A program made the translations under genes and the position numbers. The notes beneath the pieces are model-generated. The model had not been told where the DNA came from. It saw only the letters and a list, made by a program, of their open reading frames with translations, and searched no databases. From assembly GCF_024713945.1 (NCBI RefSeq), contig NC_134680.1:2008001-2072000 (forward strand): 64,000 bases of DNA, in the 5' to 3' direction. Numbering within the stretch: the stretch's first letter is position 1; each line of letters begins with the position of its first letter. This document shows, piece after piece, positions 53,781 through 61,093 of this stretch. Source of the stretch: Dermatophagoides farinae. Lineage: Eukaryota; Arthropoda; Arachnida; Sarcoptiformes; Pyroglyphidae.

Positions 53781-55110
53781 ATGCTTATGAATCGTTTACC
53801 TTTGACGTTTTTTGGTTTTCGTTCAATTCAACAACAATGTCCACCAACATTGTTGAAAATGACAATGATACAATCATTGAATCAACGAAAATTTCTATCC
53901 ACAGCAAAATCAATGGCTAATAGTAATGAAAAATATCGTTTTTCATTTACAAACGGTGCGAATGGAAAAATAACCAATGAACAACGTGATTTTTATGAAG
54001 AAAATGGTTATATTCTCGTCAAAAAATTGTTAACCGATCAAGATATCGATCGTTATTGGTAAGTTTTTTTGACAATTTTTTTGGGTTTCAAAACACAACA
54101 TATTCATTTTTATATTTGAAAAAAGGCAACGATTTCAAGATCTAGCCACTGGTAAAGTTCAACCGAATCCATTATTATTATTGCAACGAGAATTAGCAAC
54201 GGCTAAACAAGCCATACATGAAAGAAGTCTTTATAAAGTGCAAGAACTTTATGCTGATGATGTCCTATTCGAATATTGTTGTCATCCATCAGTATTGGAT
54301 ATTGTTGAAGCATTTGTTGGTAGTCCAAATATTCTAGCCATTCATTCAATGTTAATCAATAAACCACCAGATTTGGGTACAAAATCTTCTCGACATCCAT
54401 TACACCAGGATCTACATTATTTTCCAATGCGACCAGCCGATCGTATTGTAGGTACATGGACAGCAATGGAAAAAATTACGAAAGAAAATGGATGCCTTTC
54501 GGCTGTTCCTGGATCACATAAAGGTGAACACTTGGAACATGATTATCCCGAATGGGAGGTAAGTTTCAAAAGCCATAGCAGCAAAGAAAAAAATTATTAA
54601 AATCTTATTTTGGATATATTCTCATATATTAACAGGGTGGTGTTAATAAATTATATTATGGAATTAAAGACATGTCAAATGTGGTCGATAATCGTGTACA
54701 TATCGAAATGGAACGTGGTGATTGTCTATTCTTTCATCCATTACTTATTCATGGTTCTGGAATGAATCGTACGAATGGTTTTCGTAAAGCAATATCATGC
54801 CATTATGCATCATCAATCGATTGTCATTATATTGAAATCGAAGGCACTATACAGGAAAAATTGGCTAAAGAAATCGTTGATGTTTATCATAAACGTGCAC
54901 GTACAATCATAGGCGGAGATTCAGATACAATTACCTATAAAGTAAGTGGATTTTGTGTTCATCAATTGAATAATTTCAAGTGAAAACATTCATTCACAAG
55001 ACTTAATGAGAAATAATGAAAAATTTTTCGAAAAATTTTCACAGGATTTATGGCGTATGCGTTCACGATTAGTACGTGGAGAGGATAAAATTGGTGCAAC
55101 AATTTTTTAG
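53781..55110 (+). CDS. PHYH: Phytanoyl-CoA 2-hydroxylase (PHYH-like), four exons
   Basis: Exons 53781-54058, 54126-54558, 54636-54941 and 55045-55110 join in frame (1,083 nt, 360 residues; introns 67-103 bp, GTAAGT donors). The enzyme is an Fe(II)/2-oxoglutarate dioxygenase that 2-hydroxylates phytanoyl-CoA in peroxisomal alpha-oxidation. Fe ligands are His186 and Asp188 (LHQDLHYF) and His276 (HPLLIHGSG); the 2-oxoglutarate Arg is Arg287 (NGFRKAIS). These sit exactly 11 residues later than the corresponding human positions. Other matches are [16 protein letters not shown] and [23 protein letters not shown]. The C-terminus (GATIF) is not a PTS1. The N-terminus is basic with RLPLTFFGF (residues 5-13), which resembles a PTS2 spacing but lacks the His/Gln, so the organelle address is uncertain. 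Confidence 0.95.
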
Positions 55111-57155
55111 AAACCTCTCATCCTTCAGAAAAAAATTCCATGTCACTGGTCAAGTAGAATTTAAAATTTTTTCTCATTTCATTTTCTACTAATCCAAAGA
55201 ATCAGTTTCAATGCAAATGAATGTATGACTGAAATAATAACTGAAGCTAATAACAGCAAATCACGCAATAAAATAAGTTGGTTTATTTTTAGACGTTTTT
55301 TTTGTCTATGGTGGTAACGAAAGGGTTAAACACTAGATACACATGAATTATCTCACTAATAACAATAACAAAAAACTTTTTTTCGCTCGTGTAAATGATG
55401 ATGACAACATCGATGGGTCATTCCGAGATGGAGATGAAATTGTTCTTTTGGAACATTAAATTCAGTACAAACTGGAAATATAAAGTTGTGTAAAGTTTTA
55501 GAAGTTAATTTGATCATCATCATAAAATGGCTGGCGGAATTTTTTTTTTTTTTTTTTTTTTTTTTTGGTGCCACGAATTCTTGTCACGAAATATTTTTTT
55601 TTGTCGTTCAATTCTTTTGATCAATATTATTGTGTTTGGCTGTTTGTCAGTTTGAATTCATAACAAACAAAAAAAATCAAGATCAAAGATGTGCATTTAT
55701 GCCATCTATATATCTAGCCGATAAATGGATATAGCGTTTATTGCATTTTTTTTTAGTCCCAAATGATTTCAGATGATTTTCCTATTGAAAAGTTTTTTCA
55801 TAAATTTTTCAAGTTCATTGGAAACAAACAACAGGAAAAAATAGTTTTTTTTTCTCATGGCAAAAAAATCATCACCAACATTGACAATCGTTCACATCCG
55901 GTGAAATGTTCAATTATTATAATGGCCGAAAACAAAACAAAACAAAAAAAAATATTGAATGGCTAATCACGTATATTATTGTGTTTCAAGTATGAAAGAC
56001 TGATTTTCGAAAAAAAAAAATTTTTTGGAACATGTGGCTGTTTGTCGATTATCTTTATCTGATCTATATATATATATATATGAAATCATCATCATTTTTA
56101 TGTGATTTTTTTTCACCCCATCGTTAATTCATTGAATTTGTTCAAATGTCGGAAAACAAACCGATTTTTTTGAACCGGGAAAATCATATAGTGTTTATAT
56201 CAGGTTTTTTTTCCACTGAAAACATTTTATTCTTTGTTGTTGTTGTTGTTGTCATCAACGACAATTTCAATGTGTGTGTGTGTGCGGATTATCAGGTTTC
56301 AACAAAAAGTTGTGAAACAATGATAAATAAAAAAAAAATATTTACTCTAAATAGAAACAGACATACTTCTTTCGGAATTGATAAGATTGATGAACCTTGA
56401 TACATCCTGTTGATATTGAACATTAATATTGATGATGATGATGATAATTATTATCGATTATGCAAAACAAAAATAAGACAGGGCTTATTTACTTTTTTTT
56501 TTTGACGGAAAAACACGATGGTAGGATGTATTTTAATGATAATAAAAGGAAAAAAATTGAACGACAAACAAGAGATGAAAACAAACATATTTCAGCAAAA
56601 TTAAACAACAAAAATGATGAGATCAAGATAAAATGCAAATTTTTCTCATCATTATTTTATCGATAAATGTCAAAAAAAAAATTTGTATCGAAAATTAAAA
56701 CAAAATAAAAGTCACACTCACACGTTTTGGAACATACAGTAACGCCTCGCTTCTATTGCATTTATAAGTATTTTTTGTATTATGGATAAATCATGGTGAT
56801 CATTTTCTTTTTCGAGAAATGATAAATGAATCGATCCATAAATTACATTTATTTTGTTTGATTATTTTTTTTCATGTTATTTACAATGGTGGTTAACTCT
56901 CGTGTATTATCATTTGAATCATCGAAAAATGATTATGATGATGATGGTTATGGTTTGTCAATACGATATCAAAGATAAGTTTATTATTCATAATGATGGA
57001 TCTTGATCCAAATAAATGACACAAACGAACAACGAAAAAAAAAATTACGAATTTAGCCAATCAACACAATAATAATCTACATTATAATTATGGTTTTAAA
57101 CAAATAAATACTATACGATCGATTATCGACGTATATATTTATTGATGACATGAAT
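55111..57155. other. Intergenic region before the retrotransposon
   Basis: No gene is seen. It includes a T tract of about 27 nt (55540-55566), short (GTT)n and (GT)n runs near 56236-56285, (GAT)n at 56431-56445, and a 19 bp string shared with the interior of the retrotransposon (57004-57022). Confidence 0.6.
57151..57155. repeat. Target-site duplication, left copy (TGAAT)
   Basis: TGAAT directly precedes the 5' LTR and is repeated at 61089-61093 directly after the 3' LTR, as expected for a 5 bp staggered integration. Confidence 0.9.
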
Positions 57156-57398
57156 TGTTAGAGAAAACGATAGACGATGTCTCATGTTTGAACTATGTCT
57201 TCTAACATCTTTGATTGAACCCTAATCATTTTAGATTGAACATGCTTATAAAAGCAGATGTACATAGTGACACATACACTCTCATTCGTTACACACATCT
57301 CTGGCTACACATTATTATTATTATTATGATATTTACATTGTTTCTTTTATCCACATCCATCTTTTCTTGTTCTGTTTAATAAACTAAAATCTCAAACA
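57156..57398 (+). repeat. 5' LTR (243 bp)
   Basis: Begins TGTTAGAGAA and ends CTCAAACA. It contains a TATA box (TATAAAAG from 57247), an initiator-like TCATTC (57282-57287) and AATAAA (57379-57384), so U3, R and U5 can be outlined. By direct reading it is identical to the copy at 60846-61088. Confidence 0.95.
57247..57287 (+). promoter_or_regulatory. LTR core promoter (TATA box and initiator-like site)
   Basis: TATAAAAG at 57247-57254 with TCATTC at 57282-57287, close to the arthropod initiator consensus and at roughly the spacing expected for a retrotransposon transcription start. Confidence 0.6.
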
Positions 57399-57411
57399 GG
57401 TTATGGGTCCA
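57399..57411 (+). other. Primer-binding site, copia type (internal tRNA-iMet half)
   Basis: GGTTATGGGTCCA begins immediately after the LTR. Drosophila copia uses GGTTATGGGCCCA, complementary to the anticodon-region half of initiator tRNA-Met; this copy differs at one base. This supports the copia lineage and half-tRNA priming. Confidence 0.8.
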
Positions 57412-57506
57412 CATGCTTAACGCTGTGATATATCCAGATTTATTTTATTTTTGTGATATCAATTTTTTGAATTTCATCAATTTTTAAAATCTGCGATATA
57501 TGAAAA

Positions 57507-57719
57507 ATGGATTTGTGCTTAAGAAAGAAAGCCAAACGTTTTGCTCAATCATCATCATCCCGCATCACCAATACTTCATCAATGAAGAATCAATCTAATG
57601 GTACATCGATGGTGTTTGCGAAGAAGACAAAAGTCTTAAGCCCGAAAAGGCGTTTTCAACATGTTGATAAATCGATTCGATTGATGAACAACAACGGTAC
57701 GATGATGAAAAGAAACTAA
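57507..57719 (+). CDS. Short basic ORF of the retrotransposon
   Basis: 70 codons rich in Lys, Arg, Ser and Asn (MDLCLRKKAKRFAQ ... RMNNNGTMMKRN-like) ending at TAA 57717-57719. It is in the same frame as the protease-like ORF that follows; only this stop separates them. It may be a Gag remnant, but no CCHC zinc knuckle is present and it is far shorter than a copia Gag. Whether it is translated is unknown. Confidence 0.45.
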   Translation: MDLCLRKKAKRFAQSSSSRITNTSSMKNQSNGTSMVFAKKTKVLSPKRRFQHVDKSIRLMNNNGTMMKRN

Positions 57720-57746
57720 AAGAGAAAAGTTTCTCTGATTGCAGCA

Positions 57747-59177
57747 GTGTCAACGATTGAGTCAGCTGATCTGTCAACACCACCAACGCCAAAATTTTAT
57801 GCTGGATATGGTACAAGTAATCACATGGTGAACGACCAAAATCTATTGATTAATCAGCGTCGTACTGAACAATCAATTCAATCAATGAATGGATCTGTTC
57901 GAAATACCATCATCGGCGATCTTCCTTGTGAAGTTTTCAATGGCAAACAGTGGATCAAAAGTGTAATTAGCGATGTATTGTTCATCCCAGATCAACCATT
58001 TAATGTCATTTCAATCGGTCAACTTTGCCGCGAGAAGGGTTTTAATGGCGAAACTGATAGTGAAGGCATGATCCTTTACCGCCATGATCAACCAATGATG
58101 ATAGCCGATTGGAGCGATCAATATGTCAACATGTTTGAGCTTCGTTTACGTGTCGAGCAAAATACAGCGCCACAAACTATTGCTTCTAATCAAAACGAAT
58201 ACGTTTCAAAACAAATGTGTGCTGCTGAATCATCACCAGATACCATCACCTCAACTATTGAATCAGAGGTTGATGAAGTTGGCCGCAATATCGTCGATGA
58301 ATCTATTATTTCTTGTTTACCTGGTATTTCCAGAAGGGTTGCTGATGATCAACAGCTTCCAAACCGACATATTGGCATCTATGAATCAAATTTTAACGGT
58401 GATACGACACAATTTCCATCCGAAAAGATGATGAACATCGGCGTAAACAACAAAATTCCCTTCTTTGGTTTTAAACGAATCGTGAACGAACATTATGTTC
58501 TTACCGGCAACAATGATATTTTATCCTGGACAAGTGTTTCCAGAGAAGCCGAGATTTTATTGAAAAGTTTTGGATCATTTCCTATTGATGTTTTTAAATC
58601 ATCGTTTTCAAATCGTGGTATTTTTAATGAAATCGGCCATATTATCGATCCGCCACGTAATTTTTATGATTTCAATTATCATTATATCAACATGCAGCAT
58701 ATTGCTCATAGTGTCATGGCTTACCATCAGTCTGGTTCGAAACGAACTGAATCTGATGATGTTTATCGAATCAACGATTTGCCTCTATTGATTAAATCGG
58801 ATGAAATTTTGTACAATTGTCAGATGAAGATGTACCGTATTGGCTATGATATTCCCGATCTCAAATATAAATTTTCTCGTATTGTTACCAAAATTGAATC
58901 GGATGACAATTTTCTTTTGAATTATCAGCCTATTTTCAAATGTTTAATTCCTGACAAATATCCCGATTTGAATCGTTTATCAATTTTTAACAAAAGTGAA
59001 TCGAATTTTCATTTCGTCAATCATCAGATGTTTTCCCATTCTTTTCCTGATGAATTTTCTGGATTTAATTATTCACTTTGGCATCATCTGATTCGAAGCT
59101 CTTTTATTACATTATTTATGAATATCATTTATACCCCCAAAATACCTCAAAATTTGATTTTCATTTCTTATTTCTGA
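57747..59177 (+). CDS. Copia-type protease-like ORF of the retrotransposon, C-terminal part unknown
   Basis: The frame is open for about 476 codons (start not evident; 57747 is a GTG in the same frame as the preceding ORF). Residues about 16-130 match the copia retropepsin region: FYAGYGTSNHMVND, then SVISDVLFIPDQPFNVISIGQLCREKGF and EGMILYRHDQPM. The usual D-S/T-G-A active-site triplet reads G-Y-G-T here, so the catalytic Asp is missing and protease activity is unlikely. The remaining 340 residues match nothing I recognise; a LWHHLIRSS near the end faintly recalls the pre-integrase LWH motif. Confidence 0.6.
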   Translation: MSTIESADLSTPPTPKFYAGYGTSNHMVNDQNLLINQRRTEQSIQSMNGSVRNTIIGDLPCEVFNGKQWIKSVISDVLFIPDQPFNVISIGQLCREKGFNGETDSEGMILYRHDQPMMIADWSDQYVNMFELRLRVEQNTAPQTIASNQNEYVSKQMCAAESSPDTITSTIESEVDEVGRNIVDESIISCLPGISRRVADDQQLPNRHIGIYESNFNGDTTQFPSEKMMNIGVNNKIPFFGFKRIVNEHYVLTGNNDILSWTSVSREAEILLKSFGSFPIDVFKSSFSNRGIFNEIGHIIDPPRNFYDFNYHYINMQHIAHSVMAYHQSGSKRTESDDVYRINDLPLLIKSDEILYNCQMKMYRIGYDIPDLKYKFSRIVTKIESDDNFLLNYQPIFKCLIPDKYPDLNRLSIFNKSESNFHFVNHQMFSHSFPDEFSGFNYSLWHHLIRSSFITLFMNIIYTPKIPQNLIFISYF

Positions 59178-59467
59178 TTATTAAATGGTACGGGGATTTG
59201 ACACAATCATGATCACGTTGTTAAATCTATGATCGATCATACAATGATATGGTTATGCTCTTTATTGTTTGAGCAAACGTCTTAATACACCAACAGGAAC
59301 CATATCGTAAGTTTTTACCTGAAACAATTTCTTGTCTCGTTAAGATGATTATGGACGATGATTTTATGGATCCAAATAAATGACACATACGATTTTGAAC
59401 GTATCAAAAATATCTCCGTAGTCGATACCGACTATGATGTTTCATCTACCCGGACAGACCATCATCT

Positions 59468-59872
59468 GTGATATTTGCCAAGGATGCTGTTTTGTGTCAC
59501 AATAATGAATTGCCATTGCAATCTACGAAAAATTGCGAGCCAACCATTATTATCAAAATTCATGGTATAACAATCAACAATCATATGATCATTTCAAATT
59601 ATTATTTTTCTATCAATTTTGGACGACGAATTTATTTAACAAATTTCCATATTTTCACATTTATTGAATATTCCACGAACAATCGTGATGAAAACATTGT
59701 TAAATCAGTGAAAATCAAGTTTCTAATGATCGGATATTTTATCGAAAATTATTTATGTTATCGTTATTATCGACGCATTGAGCTATCCGATCCTATCACT
59801 ATTTATGAAAAATCTCATGAAATGATCGTATTTAAAGATTTTTACAGCTATCAATCCATCGTTTTAAGGTAA
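59468..59872 (+). CDS. Retrotransposon interior ORF, unknown
   Basis: 134 codons in the 3' half of the element, rich in Ile, Tyr and Asn, no recognisable domain. It could be a decayed pol segment or captured sequence. Its composition resembles the C-terminal half of the previous ORF. Confidence 0.3.
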   Translation: MIFAKDAVLCHNNELPLQSTKNCEPTIIIKIHGITINNHMIISNYYFSINFGRRIYLTNFHIFTFIEYSTNNRDENIVKSVKIKFLMIGYFIENYLCYRYYRRIELSDPITIYEKSHEMIVFKDFYSYQSIVLR

Positions 59873-59924
59873 ATATGATCAATACAACGTAAAGATTATC
59901 ACCATCGATTCCGGTGGAAACGTT

Positions 59925-60302
59925 TTGAATTTTCTCGACACAAATTGTGGTGGAAGCAGCATATCTTTAATTTTCGAAAAGTTTTCTGGTACTGGCAATT
60001 TGATCATTGCTCAAATTATTTATGAACAGTCTTATAGACGTTTACCAGCAGCTGCTAAGTTTTTCCGTAGACAAAACGACATATTTTTAGCATCATTTGA
60101 AAGAAGTCTACTGACCACCGATCATGTATTGTCAAATTATTCACCATTACTATTCGACATAGCTGGTAAAATCGCAAAACCAAGATTGGTTGACCCACCA
60201 CCAAATGAAATTATTGTATCACGTAAACGGGTTGACTTGAAGATTCGATTGTATCGAACCATACGATTTGATGATTTGATCATATCTCAAATATTTATTT
60301 GA
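59925..60302 (+). CDS. Retrotransposon interior ORF, unknown
   Basis: 125 codons, beginning MNFLDTNCGGSSISLIFEKF and containing YRRLPAAAKFFRRQNDIFLA. No catalytic motif of reverse transcriptase, integrase or RNase H is visible. Translation is not demonstrated. Confidence 0.3.
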   Translation: MNFLDTNCGGSSISLIFEKFSGTGNLIIAQIIYEQSYRRLPAAAKFFRRQNDIFLASFERSLLTTDHVLSNYSPLLFDIAGKIAKPRLVDPPPNEIIVSRKRVDLKIRLYRTIRFDDLIISQIFI

Positions 60303-60327
60303 TCCTTTAGACGAAACCTTTTATTGG

Positions 60328-60915
60328 TTGAATTTAACCTACGAAGTAGATTTACGTTTGTATTTAGTTTCATTTGATCATATCGTATCTGTCCTACAAA
60401 CAATGAACAAACCAAAATGGTACAATTTTATCTCTTATTTGGACGTATTGATCAATTTCTACAAATCTACTTCGATTGGACGAAACCGATTACAAAATAA
60501 CTTGGATTTTGAAAATATCCGTATTAAGTTATATTTATTGTTCATCAAGCGATTGATATTCGCACGCATCGTTTTACTCGCTCATTTTCTGCTCAACACA
60601 TTGGTCAATATCAAAACGGTAAAACGATTATATCGATATTTTGATTGGATTTCAATCGAACTTCTGGATTTATTATCGATGGATTACTTGGTATCATTGA
60701 AGCCCATTTCCATGGCATTTAAATTATTGGTCCTTTCATTTGTGGACATATTCATTCATCATATCCATCGTTACAACATTCAATTTGTTTTTGATCACAT
60801 TTTTATTTCCAGGAGCTGCATGACCATTCGTCAATCGGGTGGAAGTGTTAGAGAAAACGATAGACGATGTCTCATGTTTGAACTATGTCTTCTAACATCT
60901 TTGATTGAACCCTAA
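60328..60915 (+). CDS. Retrotransposon interior ORF running into the 3' LTR, unknown
   Basis: 195 codons; the last 23 lie inside the 3' LTR. The product is strongly hydrophobic and basic (RLIFARIVLLAHFLLNTLVN, FKLLVLSFVDIFIHHIHRY). It could be a membrane-spanning product or a chance frame in AT-rich sequence. No homology is recognised. Confidence 0.3.
   Translation: MNLTYEVDLRLYLVSFDHIVSVLQTMNKPKWYNFISYLDVLINFYKSTSIGRNRLQNNLDFENIRIKLYLLFIKRLIFARIVLLAHFLLNTLVNIKTVKRLYRYFDWISIELLDLLSMDYLVSLKPISMAFKLLVLSFVDIFIHHIHRYNIQFVFDHIFISRSCMTIRQSGGSVRENDRRCLMFELCLLTSLIEP
60837..60845 (+). other. Candidate polypurine tract
   Basis: GGGTGGAAG lies directly before the 3' LTR, the expected place for plus-strand priming. 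One T interrupts the tract, so the call is positional. Confidence 0.45.
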
Positions 60916-61088
60916 TCATTTTAGATTGAACATGCTTATAAAAGCAGATGTACATAGTGACACATACACTCTCATTCGTTACACACATCTCTGGCTACAC
61001 ATTATTATTATTATTATGATATTTACATTGTTTCTTTTATCCACATCCATCTTTTCTTGTTCTGTTTAATAAACTAAAATCTCAAACA
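60846..61088 (+). repeat. 3' LTR (243 bp)
   Basis: Same 243 bp sequence as 57156-57398, with no difference found on reading. AATAAA at 61069-61074 would serve polyadenylation. Confidence 0.95.
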
Positions 61089-61093
61089 TGAAT
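61089..61093. repeat. Target-site duplication, right copy (TGAAT)
   Basis: Matches 57151-57155 exactly. Confidence 0.9.

Larger units (their letters stand above)
57156..61088 (+). mobile_element. Ty1/copia-type LTR retrotransposon, non-autonomous (3,933 bp)
   Basis: Complete element: 243 bp LTRs (57156-57398, 60846-61088) starting TGTTAG and ending AAACA, a 5 bp target duplication TGAAT, a primer-binding site at 57399 and a purine-rich GGGTGGAAG at 60837-60845. The interior (3,447 bp) has a short basic ORF and a protease-like ORF with copia similarity, then about 1.7 kb of further long ORFs. I find no integrase (zinc HHCC or DDE), no reverse transcriptase (YVDD) and no RNase H motif on the plus strand, and no Gag zinc knuckle. 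Drosophila copia is about 5.1 kb, so this one is shorter. Mobilisation must have been in trans. I saw no difference between the LTRs, which implies a young insertion. Confidence 0.9.

Noticed and set aside
59369-59420. Minus-strand reading GIDYGDIFDTFKIV resembling the copia reverse-transcriptase GIDY..TF motif
   Set aside because: Only about 20 codons between stops, on the opposite strand to the element's other ORFs, and no further RT motif nearby. Probably chance, although an inverted fragment cannot be excluded.
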